Positions 9,660 through 19,559 of a stretch of 64,000 nucleotides of DNA are shown here, piece by piece. Both the position numbers and the translations under genes were made by a program. Origin of the DNA: Alistipes sp. GTDB lineage: Bacteria; Bacteroidota; Bacteroidia; Bacteroidales; Rikenellaceae. The notes beneath the pieces are model-generated. The model did no database searches. It was not told the origin of the DNA and was given only the letters and a program-made list of their open reading frames with translations. How positions within the stretch are numbered: position 1 is the stretch's first letter; every line of letters begins with the position of its first letter. The stretch covers positions 124,001 through 188,000 of the forward strand of contig JAHHQO010000002.1 of NCBI GenBank assembly GCA_020026335.1. Direction: 5' to 3'.

Positions 9660-11630
9660 ATGCATAATAAAACGAAATCCCTGATTTTAGCGTCTCTGCT
9701 GCTGGCTGCCTGCTCGACAGACACCTTCCAGGAGATGCCCGGCAATGAGACAGAACAGCCTGTTGCAGTGACCAAAATCTGCAACTCGGCGGACGATGCC
9801 GTAGCCGGTTCACTCATCGTATATTTCGACGACGACGCCATTCCCCAGCTCGAGGCTTCGGCTCTCAACGCTGTACGCACACGTGCCACTATGACCCGTT
9901 CGGGTATCGAGTCTTTGGACGAGGTTCTCGACAGACTCCACGTTACAAAGCTGGAGCGTGTATTCCCCGAGGCAGGTATTCACGAGGCTCGTACACGTGC
10001 TGCCGGTCTGCACAAGTGGTATGTGCTCTACTTCGACACCGAGGAGGCGCTCGAGGAGGCTGCCGAGCAGCTCGCAGGCGTGGCTCAGGTATCGAAAGTC
10101 CAGTATCGTACCCGTCTTTACAAGGCTTCGGACTGCAAGGCTTATCCCTTTGAGCCCGCAGCCGCTACTCGCAGCTTCGTGCAGTCGGACTTCAACGACC
10201 CCCAGCTGCCCTGGCAGTGGCACTACATCAACAACGCCGATATGGCTGTTGCCAACACTTCGGTGGCAGGTGCCGACATCAATGTGGCTGACGCATGGAA
10301 GCTCACCGGTGGTGACCCCCGCGTCATCGTGGCTATCGTCGATGAAGGTGTGAAGCACACCCACCCCGACCTGGCTCCCAATATGTGGACCGACAACGAT
10401 CCTTCGTCGCCCACCTACGGCCAGCACGGTTTGAACTTCGTCACCAACGGTCCCGTCAGCTGGAACCAGAGAGGTGACTCGGGTCACGGTACTCACGTGG
10501 CAGGTACTGTCGCAGCGGTGACCAACAACGGCATCGGTGTTGCAGGTGTTGCAGGTGGTACCGGTAAAGGCGACGGTGTTCGCATGATGTCGTGCCAGAT
10601 TTTCTCGGGTAGCGATCATGGTGATGCCCTCGTATCGAGCCGCGCCATCAAGTATGCTGCCGACCACGGTGCTTCGATTCTCCAGTGCTCATGGGGTGTT
10701 GCAGGCGGTCTGATTACCTCGGACAACGTCTACAAGAAATCATCGCCCATGGACTTCGAGGCCATCAACTACTTCATCGCACAGAAGAACTGTGACGCCA
10801 TTGACGGTGGTCTGGTAATCTTCGCAGCAGGTAACGAAAGCACTCCCATGTCGGGTTATCCCGCAGGTTACCGCGACTATATTTCGGTAACATCGTTCGC
10901 TCCTGACTACCTGCCCGCAGCCTACACCAACTACGGCCCCGGCTGTAACATCGCAGCTCCCGGTGGTGAGACCATGGGTCTGAGCGGTGGTCAGCGCGCC
11001 GGTGTCCTCTCGACTCTGGTATCGGAGTTGAACAAGGGTGCCGACTATGGTTACATGCAGGGTACCTCGATGGCTTGCCCCCACGTGTCGGGTGTTGCCG
11101 CTCTGGGTCTCTCGTATGCACTCAAGCAGGGCAAGAAGTTCTCGGTAGAGGAGTTCAAGTCGATGTTGCTCACTTCGGTGAACGAAATCAACTCTCACCT
11201 GGTAGAAGGTTCGAAAACGACCATTCCCGATGTGTCGATTTACTACGACAAGATGGGTACCGGTATCATCGATGCATACCAGCTGCTCATGCAGATTGAC
11301 GGTATTCCCTGTCTGAAGGTGAACATGGGTGATGTAGCCCTCATTCCTCTGACCAACCACTTCGGTCAGGAAGCTGAGGATTTGACCTACACCGGTGTCG
11401 AGATGTCGGAGGCCGACATGGAGAAACTCGGTATCAAGGACGCTCCCCAGATGTACAACGGCAAACTGATGATTAAGTGCACCAAGCCCGGTGTTGCCCA
11501 CATCAAGGTTTCGGCTGTTGCAGGTGGCAAGAAGCCCGGTAACGACTTCGTTATGGGTGGTATGGTCATCACCAAGGAATTCGCTGTCATCGCACGCGCC
11601 AACAGCGCAGCTAACGGTGGATGGTTATAA
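9660..11630 (+). CDS. S8-family subtilisin-like serine protease lipoprotein
   Basis: A 656-residue lipoprotein (lipobox LLLAACS, Cys18). The N-terminal 60-170 region, with SLIVYFDDD and a later WYVLYFDTEEALEEAAEQLA, looks like an inhibitor I9-type propeptide. The S8 catalytic domain follows: Asp228 in VAIVDEGVKH, His276 in HGTHVAG, oxyanion Asn392 in FAAGNE and Ser470 in GTSMACPH. All four residues are present, so it should be active. A C-terminal extension of about 120 residues looks beta-rich. The lipid anchor and the SusCD operon context suggest cleavage of extracellular protein at the surface to feed the transporter. Confidence 0.93.
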   Translation: MHNKTKSLILASLLLAACSTDTFQEMPGNETEQPVAVTKICNSADDAVAGSLIVYFDDDAIPQLEASALNAVRTRATMTRSGIESLDEVLDRLHVTKLERVFPEAGIHEARTRAAGLHKWYVLYFDTEEALEEAAEQLAGVAQVSKVQYRTRLYKASDCKAYPFEPAAATRSFVQSDFNDPQLPWQWHYINNADMAVANTSVAGADINVADAWKLTGGDPRVIVAIVDEGVKHTHPDLAPNMWTDNDPSSPTYGQHGLNFVTNGPVSWNQRGDSGHGTHVAGTVAAVTNNGIGVAGVAGGTGKGDGVRMMSCQIFSGSDHGDALVSSRAIKYAADHGASILQCSWGVAGGLITSDNVYKKSSPMDFEAINYFIAQKNCDAIDGGLVIFAAGNESTPMSGYPAGYRDYISVTSFAPDYLPAAYTNYGPGCNIAAPGGETMGLSGGQRAGVLSTLVSELNKGADYGYMQGTSMACPHVSGVAALGLSYALKQGKKFSVEEFKSMLLTSVNEINSHLVEGSKTTIPDVSIYYDKMGTGIIDAYQLLMQIDGIPCLKVNMGDVALIPLTNHFGQEAEDLTYTGVEMSEADMEKLGIKDAPQMYNGKLMIKCTKPGVAHIKVSAVAGGKKPGNDFVMGGMVITKEFAVIARANSAANGGWL

Positions 11631-11650
11631 TCAAATAAACTGTCAATTCA

Positions 11651-12109
11651 ATGAAAAAATACATTTTATATCTGCTCGCATTCTTGTTCATGGGTTTGTC
11701 ATTCACCGGCTGTTCGGACGATGACGATGCAAACTGCTCACCCAAACCCATCGTTGGCGAATGGCGTATGGTATCGTGGTCAGACACCTCGGTAGAAGGT
11801 ATGAAGGTTTACCTCCATCTGACTCCCTGCTCGACTTTCGAGTTGTTCCAGCGTATCGAGAATACCCACTACACCAAGTACACCGGCAGCTACTCGGCTT
11901 CGGCCGGCATCCTCTCGGGTGTTTACAGCGATGGCGAGTCGTGGGTAACCGACTACAAGTACTCGCTCAGCGAGGACGGCAACACTCTCACTCTGGAGAC
12001 CGTCAACGAGCCTGTCGAGACCAGTGTTTACACCCGCACCATCATTCCCGATGATGTGAAGAACACCAAATCGACTCGCGCTCCGGCCAACACTCGTCGT
12101 GTCCTATAA
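11651..12109 (+). CDS. Small lipocalin-like lipoprotein
   Basis: A 152-residue lipoprotein with a signal peptide and lipobox (LSFTGCSDDDD, Cys21). The mature part starts with PIVGEWRMVSWSD and contains ILSGVYSDGESW and YSLSEDGNTLTLE, the pattern of Bacteroidota lipocalin-like domains (a GxW near the N terminus and an 8-strand barrel). It is 20 bp after the S8 protease and is the last tightly spaced gene of this block. Its role is unknown; ligand binding or protease inhibition are possible. Confidence 0.7.
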   Translation: MKKYILYLLAFLFMGLSFTGCSDDDDANCSPKPIVGEWRMVSWSDTSVEGMKVYLHLTPCSTFELFQRIENTHYTKYTGSYSASAGILSGVYSDGESWVTDYKYSLSEDGNTLTLETVNEPVETSVYTRTIIPDDVKNTKSTRAPANTRRVL

Positions 12110-12178
12110 TCGGAGTAAATCCCCAACCAGGCAGAATCCGTTCTGCGACTCAAAAAGTTCATTCTAATTCTTTTCAAC

Positions 12179-12210
12179 GGCCCACTCCGACACGAAAGTC
12201 GGAGTGAGCC
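12179..12210 (+). terminator. Stem-loop after the lipoprotein operon
   Basis: GGC-c-CACTCCGAC (12179-12191) pairs with GTCGGAGTG-a-GCC (12198-12210) around an acgaaa loop. The sequence after it is TTATAAAA and not a clean T-run, so termination may be partial. The 190-bp gap to the next gene has no other clear feature. Confidence 0.5.
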
Positions 12211-12299
12211 TTATAAAAAAGACGACAATGACCCATTGATTCGCCGGACGGATTCTGTTTTTTCACCTAAAAAAACTAACCAAAAAATTTGATGGACGT

Positions 12300-14405
12300 A
12301 TGGAAAATTTCTGCAAAAGACTTGTTTCTAGTCTCTTTCTCTTGACAGCCGTCAGCCTTTTCGGCGGTTGTGATGACAACGAAATCACAACAGGCCCCTC
12401 AATGCCCGGCATCACGGTAACCGAGAACGAATTTTCGGAATTCTATGAGGTGACTGCCCCCAAGGAGGCACAGCCCGGAGAGACAGTGAGTGTAGGTGTA
12501 GTCGTTACCGACGAGAAACACTATGTAGAGTTCGTAACCGCCAACAACGTGGCATGTACTCGCGTTGAAGGCGATTTCCGCAACGGTACTTATGAATTCA
12601 AAATGCCGGACAGCCCCGTGAAAATCGGTGTCCTCATCAGAGAATTCAAAGCCGAAGAATATCCCATCAAGGCCGAAGATACAAAAGAGTACACCATAAA
12701 GGCTCCCAAGACTGCCGAAGCCGGCAAGACTGTCGATGTGGAGATTGTCGTCAGCGATGGCCTTTTCACCGTCAGCGCGTGCCTCTTCAACGGCAAGCCT
12801 TGCGACCTGGTTTCTGCCAAGGAGATTACCTGGCATTATAGCTTCGTCATGCCCGCCGAGGCTGTGGAGCTGACCGTGGAGACCGACCTCGAGAAACACA
12901 TCATCAGTCTGAAGAAGGGTGACAACACCTATCTCAAAATGTTGAACTGCTGCGATGACTGGGAGGCTGTTCCCCCCGTATTCGACGAGTCGAAGTACGG
13001 TATCGTAAAATTCCTGTGGGGCGCAGAGCTGGGCTTCGATGCCACACTGACCATCACCGGACAGACCACAGGCACCGAGCTGCCCTACGAGTGGACCGAC
13101 AAGGACTACAGCTTCGGTAAGTGCTGGCAGTGCGTAATGCCCGATGAGCCTATCTTGCTCGAGACAAAGGGTATCGAAAAGACCGACTATCTGGGCAAGC
13201 CCTTTGTGGGTGAGTACCGCGGTGTGGCTCTGGTTGCCGGCAAGACATCGCCCGTGAAAGGCTCGTCTTCGGACTTCACCCTCTCGCTGAAGAGCAACAC
13301 CTCGTTCGTTGCAAAATCGACCGATGCCAACAAGTTCGATTTCGATGGTTGCTACTCGTTCAACGACAGCGACAACACCTTCGACTACATCGCCGAATTC
13401 AGCGATGACGGCTACGGTGAACCCGATTTCGGTGTCAGTGGTACATGGCTCACCGATGGTGTGATGTATGTTCACGTGAACAACCTCCAGAACGACAAAC
13501 CCGAGAACAAGAGATTCTATCTGATGCACACCTCGGAGTTCACGAGCGTGAGCGTGGCCGACAACACCTACGGTTCGCACTATCTCGTGGAGATGAAGCG
13601 TCAGGACAAGACCGTATGGTTCTACCTCGAGCCGCAGACCCACTCCATCACTCCCGTGGAGCTGACCTTCACCAAAGGCAGTTCGATTGGCGAGGCTTGT
13701 GAGGCGCTGGTAGCTACCGATGGCAAGATCCTCTTCAAGTATTCACTCACCTCTGCCAACGACAACGCTGTATTTACCACCAGCGGCAAGGAGGCAGGTA
13801 CATACACCGGTGCTTCGGACGAACCCGAGCTGACACTCGACGGTTTCGGCAACGCAACACTCGGTGCTGCGAAGGGCACTTACACCATTCAGGGTTCTAT
13901 CGTTTCGGTAACCATCAACGGTGCGAAGACCGACTACCAGATTGACATCAACAAGATGACCTACGTCAAAGTGGTAGCGGGCGAATGGGACGGACCCAAG
14001 ACCTTCAACGCCGAGTTCACCAAGGAGTCGGGCATCGCCGTAATTTACGGCAAACCCACCAATGGTTCGTTGAGCATCCGTCTGGATACCAACTTCAGCG
14101 GTAAGGAACAGAAGGGTGCAGTAAAGGTTATGGCTTCAGTTTATGACACCGACTCGTCCCACAACACGGAGATTGCCAACAGTGCCAAGACATGGAGCTA
14201 TGATGTGAGCACACAGACTCTCATCGTCTCTCGCCTGCTGGTCGGCACCGAGGATGGTCGAAGCACCGAGCGTATAGACCTTCGTTTCAAGGTTTCGGCA
14301 GACAAGAAGACCCTCACCTTCGAGGAGGATAAGTTGTTGCGTGCCACTTCGGGTGGTAACAACACCTATCTCAAACTCAAGGGTGTGGAGCTGAAAGCCC
14401 AGTAA
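12300..14405 (+). CDS. 701-residue lipoprotein of unknown function
   Basis: A signal peptide with lipobox (LFGGCDDNE, Cys25) and a 700-residue mature part. Two related beta-rich units of about 80 residues follow the lipid anchor: residues 40-115 and 120-200 share ..EYTI/FYEVTAPKEAxPGxTVxVxVVVxDxxxxV and a later (N)VAC/GKPCxxV pair, each ending in Y(E/S)F(K/V)MP and V.. . The C-terminal 350 residues include a lipocalin-like segment (GTYTIQGSIVSVTING). No enzyme motif is seen. It lies 190 bp after the lipoprotein operon behind a possible weak terminator and ahead of a strong one, so it is either the last operon gene or a separate unit. Confidence 0.7.
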   Translation: MENFCKRLVSSLFLLTAVSLFGGCDDNEITTGPSMPGITVTENEFSEFYEVTAPKEAQPGETVSVGVVVTDEKHYVEFVTANNVACTRVEGDFRNGTYEFKMPDSPVKIGVLIREFKAEEYPIKAEDTKEYTIKAPKTAEAGKTVDVEIVVSDGLFTVSACLFNGKPCDLVSAKEITWHYSFVMPAEAVELTVETDLEKHIISLKKGDNTYLKMLNCCDDWEAVPPVFDESKYGIVKFLWGAELGFDATLTITGQTTGTELPYEWTDKDYSFGKCWQCVMPDEPILLETKGIEKTDYLGKPFVGEYRGVALVAGKTSPVKGSSSDFTLSLKSNTSFVAKSTDANKFDFDGCYSFNDSDNTFDYIAEFSDDGYGEPDFGVSGTWLTDGVMYVHVNNLQNDKPENKRFYLMHTSEFTSVSVADNTYGSHYLVEMKRQDKTVWFYLEPQTHSITPVELTFTKGSSIGEACEALVATDGKILFKYSLTSANDNAVFTTSGKEAGTYTGASDEPELTLDGFGNATLGAAKGTYTIQGSIVSVTINGAKTDYQIDINKMTYVKVVAGEWDGPKTFNAEFTKESGIAVIYGKPTNGSLSIRLDTNFSGKEQKGAVKVMASVYDTDSSHNTEIANSAKTWSYDVSTQTLIVSRLLVGTEDGRSTERIDLRFKVSADKKTLTFEEDKLLRATSGGNNTYLKLKGVELKAQ

Positions 14406-14429
14406 TCAGGCTGACAGCCACAAATAGCA

Positions 14430-14464
14430 GACAGCGGACAAGTCAATGTCCGCTGTCTTTTTTT
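14430..14464 (+). terminator. Rho-independent terminator
   Basis: GACAGCGGACA (14430-14440) pairs perfectly with TGTCCGCTGTC (14447-14457) around a 6-nt loop and is followed by seven T (14458-14464). It ends the plus-strand lipoprotein region. Confidence 0.9.
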
Positions 14465-14673
14465 GTGGCTGTATCATCGGGTGGAGGGAAGGGTGCGTTG
14501 CTCAGGGTTGTGTCTTGCTCGCAGAGGACTCCCCTACTGCCGTTTATTGAGTTCGGAGTATAGTTACACTCCATTCGGCACAAACACCGTCAAAAGGGAG
14601 GAAAAGCAACAAAAAGGGTTAGGTGAATGAGTATGGCAGAGTGTTCGCAACCCAAACGGCTCTCCGCAGGGCA

Positions 14674-14709
14674 AAAAAATATCCCCTCCGACACAAAATC
14701 GGAGGGGAT
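14674..14709 (-). terminator. Rho-independent terminator of the tricorn-like gene
   Basis: An 11-bp perfect stem (14681-14691 with 14699-14709, loop CACAAAA) followed on the minus strand by a run of seven T (plus-strand A-run at 14673-14679). It lies 25 bp past the stop of the S41 protease gene. Confidence 0.9.
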
Positions 14710-14734
14710 AACTTTATCAGAGAGGATTGTCCCG

Positions 14735-17700
14735 TTACTTCTTGATGGTCTTCATCATCTCCTCAACGGCACGAACCAACTGCTGGTCCTCGCCACGCAA
14801 CTGCGATTCGGGAGTGTTGTAGATTTCGATGTCGGGCTGCAACTCCAAATTTTCGAGGTAGCGACCCTGCATATCCTTCATACCCACCTCGGGAATACCG
14901 AAGACAATGGTGGGGTCAATCTGGGTCTCCCACCATACGGCGGTCATCGTACCCGGAACGGGAGCACCGATGAGTTTACCCAGCTTGAGGGTCTGGTAGG
15001 TCCAGGGGAAACCGTGTGCATTGGAGTAGTTGTCCTCGCACATCAGCACACACGAAGGCTTCGTCCAGCGGTTGAAGGGGTCGTTACCGACAAACTGACC
15101 GCGGGGCATGAACTTGGCAAAGACCTCACCGCTGAGCAGGATAGCCAAATCCTCGTGCAGCCAGCCACCGCCATTGTGACGGGTATCGACCACCACGGCC
15201 TCCATGTTGCGGCAGTGTCCCAAAAGGTGAGAATAAACCTCGCGGAAGCTCTCGCTATCCATGCCCTTGATGTGGACATAGCCGACCTTGCCACCCGAAA
15301 GTTTCTCGACCATCTCGCGCTTGCTCTCCACCCAACGGCGATACAGCAGGCGGTTATGTGCGCTTGCCGAGAAGGGTTTTACCTCCTCCTCGAAGCGTTT
15401 CTTGGTCTGGGGGTCAAAGACGGTCAGCAGGACGCGCTTCTGCACCTTGCCACTCAACAGAGGATAGTAATCCTCGCCCTCCTTGATGAGCTGACCGTTG
15501 ATTTTCTCAATGACGCAACCCTCCTTAATCTTGGAGTTCGCCTTGTCGAGGGGTCCGCGTTTGAGGATTTCGGCAATCTTCAGACCGTCACCCTTATAGT
15601 TGTTGTCGTAGAATGCACCCAGATAAGCGGTCTCGGGGCAGGTTGTGGTGGCGAAGTAACGCGCACCGGTGTGCGAACCGTTCAGCTCGCCCAGCATCTC
15701 GGACAGCATCTCCGTAAAGTCGAAGTTGTTGTTGATGTGCGAGAGGTACTTGCTGTACTCCTTCTGATAGCCCACCCAGTCGATACCGTGGATTTCGGGG
15801 TCGTAGAACTTGTCGAGCACCTGACGCCAGGTGTGGTTGAAGATATATTCGCGCTCCTCGGCAGGACGATAGGTGAATTCGGCACGGAACGAGATGGGCT
15901 TCTGGCTGTTGTCGTTCATCGACACCTTCTTGATGCCGCCACCTGTCAGAAGGTAGATGTTCTCGTGCTTCTTGTCGGTGCGCATGGCGTTGCCACCCAC
16001 GCCCTTCAACACAATCTTCGAGGAATGGTCCTTCAAGTCGTGTACCCAGAGGTCGCTGCCCCCCTCGAACGAGGTGAGGTAGTAGAACTTGTCGCCCTTC
16101 TTGTTGAGTATTCCGTCACGCAGGTTCGAAGAATTGACCGTCAGACGCAGAACGCGGTATTTGTTGTTCTCCAAGTCGAACTTCAGAGGCTTCACCTCGT
16201 CCTTCTTCTTGTCGTCCTTTTTGGCGTCTTTCTTGTCAGCCGACTTATCGTCTTTCTTCGACTTCTTGCCGTCCTTCTTTACATCTTTCTTGTCGTCCTT
16301 CTTCTCGGCCTCGGCCGCCTTCTCCTGCTCCTCCAGGAGAGCCACCTCCTCCTTCGAGAGGAGGAACTTGTCGTAAGCCTCGCCATCGAAGAACATGATA
16401 TAAGCATCGTAGTGAGAGCCCCAGCTACCGTGGCTGCGGTAACCCTGACGGTCGGACTTCCAAATCATCGCCTTGCCGTCCATTGCCCACTTCATGCCCG
16501 AGTCGGAGTAACCGCTCTCGGTGAGGTTGGTCATCTCGCCACTACCGTCGGCCTTCACCAGCACGATGTCGGGGTTCTGCCAGCCGCCCACCGAGATGTA
16601 GCGTGCCAGGAACCACTTACTGTCGGGTGCCCATTCGTACTCCTGGTCACCATCGGCATAAGAGTAGTTGTACTTGCCCTCCAAGACGGTACGCACCTTC
16701 TTGCTCTTGAGGTTGATGACGCGCAGCGTGGTACGCTCCTCGAGGAAGGCCACCTCCTTGCCATCGGGTGAGAATGAGGGCTGGAACGAAGCCTTGTCGG
16801 TCTCGACCAGAGCCTCCTCCTTCAGTTCGTGGGCATAGGTGAAGAGTTTGTCCTCCTTGCGGACAAGATCGGTCTTGTAGATACCCCAAGTCTTGCCGCG
16901 CTCGGCAGAGTAGACCAGCGAACGACCATCGGGCGAGAAGCTCAAATCGCGCTCCTGCTGGGGAGTATTGGTAATCTGACGGGTGGTCTCATACTCGGTC
17001 GAGGTGACGAAGACATCACCGTGAACGATGAATGCCACCTCCTTACCGTCGGGCGAGACCGCCAAATCATAGGCACCACGGCGCAGGGTGTGGTGCTCGA
17101 CCTGATTTTCGAGGTTGTCGGCCACAATCTTCACACTCACCTTGCGGGGCTGCTCGCCCTCCTTCACGGTGTAGATTTCACCATCGAAGCCGTAGCAGAG
17201 CGTACCCTTCTCATCGGAGGAGAGGAAACGCACGGGGTGGGTCTTGTGACGGGTAATCTGGGTCTTGTGCTTACCCTCAAGGTCACTCTTATAGATATTG
17301 AAGCTGCCATTTTCCTCGCTCAGGTAGTAGAACCCCTGCTCGTCGGGAGTCCACACGGGGTTGCGGTCCTCACCGCGGAAAGTGGTAATCTTCTTATAGG
17401 TGCGTTCGCCATCGAGCGATGCCATCCATACATCGCGTGTGATGGACGACTGATGGTGCTTACGCATGGGGTCCTCATAACCCTTCTTGTCGTGGTAGAG
17501 CATCTTGTCGCCCTTCTTGTTGAGTGCGACATTCTCCATCGCCAGTGACGAGAACAACTCGGGACGCTCACCCTTGAGGCTCACCTTATAGATTTGGGGG
17601 AACATCGACGAGGGGAACTGGCTGTCGTTGACGTCCTGCATCATGTTGGCCGTGTAGAGGACATGCTCGTTGTCGAGGAAGGTCTCGGGCATCTCCTTGG

Positions 17701-18022
17701 TCGAGTGGGTCGTAAGGCGTGTGGGTACACCGCCCTCACGCTCCATCACAAAGATGTCGAAGCTGCCGTTACGGTTCGAGGCGAAGGCAATTTTCTTGCC
17801 GTCGGGCGACCAGATGGGTTGGGTGTCGTGTGCCGGATGGGTGGTCAGCTGTGTGGCGCGACCGCCTGCCGTCGGCACGGAATAGATGTCTCCCTTATAG
17901 GTGAAAACAATGGTTTCTCCATCGGGAGAAATTTGCGGATAACGCATCCACTGGGGCGCGTTGTCGGCAAACACTCCGGTTGAGAACAGGAGTGCAGAGG
18001 TTAATAGGGAAAGAAATTTCAT
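14735..18022 (-). CDS. Tricorn-like S41 peptidase with WD40-type propeller
   Basis: A 1095-residue exported protease of the tricorn/S41B type. The signal peptide ends near residue 19 (STGVFADN). Residues 25-340 hold TolB/WD40-like propeller repeats (ISPDGETIVF, WSPDGKKIAF, VSPDGKEVAF, FSPDGRSLVY) and a second propeller follows to about 720. A PDZ-like part precedes the C-terminal S41 core (GYVHIKGMDS, VVDTRHNGGGW). The likely nucleophile is Ser1000 in NYSNAHG. A Lys/Asp-rich low-complexity insert (KKDDKK-type runs, near residues 555-610) splits the second propeller. It is probably a periplasmic processive peptidase. It stands alone between the ADH gene and its own terminator. Confidence 0.9.
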   Translation of the reverse strand: MKFLSLLTSALLFSTGVFADNAPQWMRYPQISPDGETIVFTYKGDIYSVPTAGGRATQLTTHPAHDTQPIWSPDGKKIAFASNRNGSFDIFVMEREGGVPTRLTTHSTKEMPETFLDNEHVLYTANMMQDVNDSQFPSSMFPQIYKVSLKGERPELFSSLAMENVALNKKGDKMLYHDKKGYEDPMRKHHQSSITRDVWMASLDGERTYKKITTFRGEDRNPVWTPDEQGFYYLSEENGSFNIYKSDLEGKHKTQITRHKTHPVRFLSSDEKGTLCYGFDGEIYTVKEGEQPRKVSVKIVADNLENQVEHHTLRRGAYDLAVSPDGKEVAFIVHGDVFVTSTEYETTRQITNTPQQERDLSFSPDGRSLVYSAERGKTWGIYKTDLVRKEDKLFTYAHELKEEALVETDKASFQPSFSPDGKEVAFLEERTTLRVINLKSKKVRTVLEGKYNYSYADGDQEYEWAPDSKWFLARYISVGGWQNPDIVLVKADGSGEMTNLTESGYSDSGMKWAMDGKAMIWKSDRQGYRSHGSWGSHYDAYIMFFDGEAYDKFLLSKEEVALLEEQEKAAEAEKKDDKKDVKKDGKKSKKDDKSADKKDAKKDDKKKDEVKPLKFDLENNKYRVLRLTVNSSNLRDGILNKKGDKFYYLTSFEGGSDLWVHDLKDHSSKIVLKGVGGNAMRTDKKHENIYLLTGGGIKKVSMNDNSQKPISFRAEFTYRPAEEREYIFNHTWRQVLDKFYDPEIHGIDWVGYQKEYSKYLSHINNNFDFTEMLSEMLGELNGSHTGARYFATTTCPETAYLGAFYDNNYKGDGLKIAEILKRGPLDKANSKIKEGCVIEKINGQLIKEGEDYYPLLSGKVQKRVLLTVFDPQTKKRFEEEVKPFSASAHNRLLYRRWVESKREMVEKLSGGKVGYVHIKGMDSESFREVYSHLLGHCRNMEAVVVDTRHNGGGWLHEDLAILLSGEVFAKFMPRGQFVGNDPFNRWTKPSCVLMCEDNYSNAHGFPWTYQTLKLGKLIGAPVPGTMTAVWWETQIDPTIVFGIPEVGMKDMQGRYLENLELQPDIEIYNTPESQLRGEDQQLVRAVEEMMKTIKK

Positions 18023-18199
18023 ACGTTTTGGGTATTTATATGAGGTAAAGATAAGTCTTTATTACCAAATAACGGGGCTGTGACCCACTTTTTTCGGCAA
18101 CCAAGGATTCTTTTCACAAAAAAGGGCAGAAGCCGACACCCCACAGGCATCGGGATACTGTCCTTTGTAGAAGTTGATAATCAGCCGTGAAGCGATTAC

Positions 18200-19351
18200 C
18201 TACATCACATGACGCAAAATCGCCTCCACCTTGTCGAGGGTGACGATGCCGTGCTCGCCCAACTTCCAACCGCGTTGGCGGAAGCGTTCGACAATGGTGC
18301 GAATGGTCGGCTCGCCGATGCCGTAGTCCGAGAGGTGGATTTTCATGCCCACCGACTCGAAGAACGTCTCCGTGCAACGGATTGCCGCATCGATACGTTC
18401 GTCTGTCGAGCCTTCGCGAATGCCCCACACGCGCTCGCCATACTGCAACAGCTTCGCCTCCTTCTCGCGGCGCATGACGTGCATCACGCCCGGGAAGACA
18501 ATGGCCAGCGTGACACCGTGGTCGAGACCGTGGAGTGCCGTCAGGTCGTGGCCTATCATGTGGGTAGCCCAGTCCTCATCGACACCCATGGCTATGAAGC
18601 CGTTGAGTCCCATGGTAGCAGTAATCATATAGTCGGCGCAGTCGTCATAGGAGCGTTCCTCGCCCAGAAGTCGGGGTGCCACCTCGATGAGGGTCTGCAA
18701 CAAGCCCTCCGCCCAGCGGTCCATCACACGGGTGTGGTTGGCGGTGGTGAGGTACTGCTCCAAAGTGTGGGCGTAGATATCCACCACACCGTTGGTAATC
18801 TGACGCTTGGGCAGCGAGTAGACCACCTCGGGGTCGAGAATGGAGAAGCGCGGGAAGACCAGTTCGCTCCCAAACGAGTGTTTTTCCTGCGTCTCACGGC
18901 GCGAAATCACCGCTCCGCAGTTCATCTCCGAACCTGTGGCGGGCAGAGTCAGCACCGTAGCTAAAGGCAACGCCCGGGTTACCTTCGCGCCACCCACGAG
19001 CAGCTGCCACGGGTCACTCTCGAAGCAGGTAGCCGCCGCGATGAACTTCGTGCCGTCGATAATCGAACCGCCACCCACTGCCAGCAGCAAATCAATCTTT
19101 TGGTGTCGGCAAATCTCCACGGCCTTCATCAGTGTGGCGTAGTCGGGGTTGGCTTCGATGCCGCCGAACTCCGTCACCTCGCAATCCGACAGTGCCGCCA
19201 TGACCTGGTCGTAGACACCGTTGCGCTTAATCGAGCCACCGCCATAGGTCATCAAAACACGTGTACCGGCCGCCACACGCTGCTTCAGGCAGGCAATCTG
19301 TCCCTTGCCGAAAAGCAACTCGACAGGATTTCTAAATCTAAAGTTGTTCAT
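18200..19351 (-). CDS. yqhD: Iron-containing (YqhD-type) alcohol dehydrogenase
   Basis: A 383-residue cytoplasmic group III alcohol/aldehyde dehydrogenase, NADPH-dependent in known YqhD proteins, that reduces short aldehydes. The start was chosen at ATG 19351 (MNNFRFRNPVELLFGKG), which matches the family N terminus and follows GAGG; an in-frame upstream ATG would add eight residues. The NAD(P) site GGGSIIDG is at 94-100 and the metal ligands are Asp191, His195, His264 and His278, with the same spacing as in E. coli YqhD. It is transcribed toward the tricorn-like gene after a 177-bp gap. Confidence 0.93.
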   Translation of the reverse strand: MNNFRFRNPVELLFGKGQIACLKQRVAAGTRVLMTYGGGSIKRNGVYDQVMAALSDCEVTEFGGIEANPDYATLMKAVEICRHQKIDLLLAVGGGSIIDGTKFIAAATCFESDPWQLLVGGAKVTRALPLATVLTLPATGSEMNCGAVISRRETQEKHSFGSELVFPRFSILDPEVVYSLPKRQITNGVVDIYAHTLEQYLTTANHTRVMDRWAEGLLQTLIEVAPRLLGEERSYDDCADYMITATMGLNGFIAMGVDEDWATHMIGHDLTALHGLDHGVTLAIVFPGVMHVMRREKEAKLLQYGERVWGIREGSTDERIDAAIRCTETFFESVGMKIHLSDYGIGEPTIRTIVERFRQRGWKLGEHGIVTLDKVEAILRHVM

Positions 19352-19521
19352 AGTCCTCAAATTTTTACCACCCACGGATGTTCGCCCGTCGGCAGTTCAA
19401 ATTTAAGCAAATTTATCGCAGGCTCACACTTTGACGGCCGGCAAAACGCGAAATAATTATCAAAAGTGTGGGGAGGGAGGGCTTCGGGCAGGAGTTGCGC
19501 CCGTCATGCGGGAGGGGATAA

Positions 19522-19554
19522 AACAAAAAAAGAGAGTTCAAAATTGAACTCTCT
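19522..19554 (-). terminator. Terminator of tRNA-Gly
   Basis: A perfect 10-bp stem (AGAGAGTTCA 19531-19540 with TGAACTCTCT 19545-19554, loop AAAT), followed on the minus strand by a T-rich tract (TTTTTTGTTTT). It starts six bases after the tRNA 3' end. Confidence 0.9.
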
Positions 19555-19559
19555 TCGTG

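Noticed and set aside
14627..16771. 714-codon plus-strand frame opposite the tricorn-like gene
   Set aside because: The minus strand encodes a full S41 protease with propeller motifs; the plus frame has no family features and starts upstream of a minus-strand terminator.
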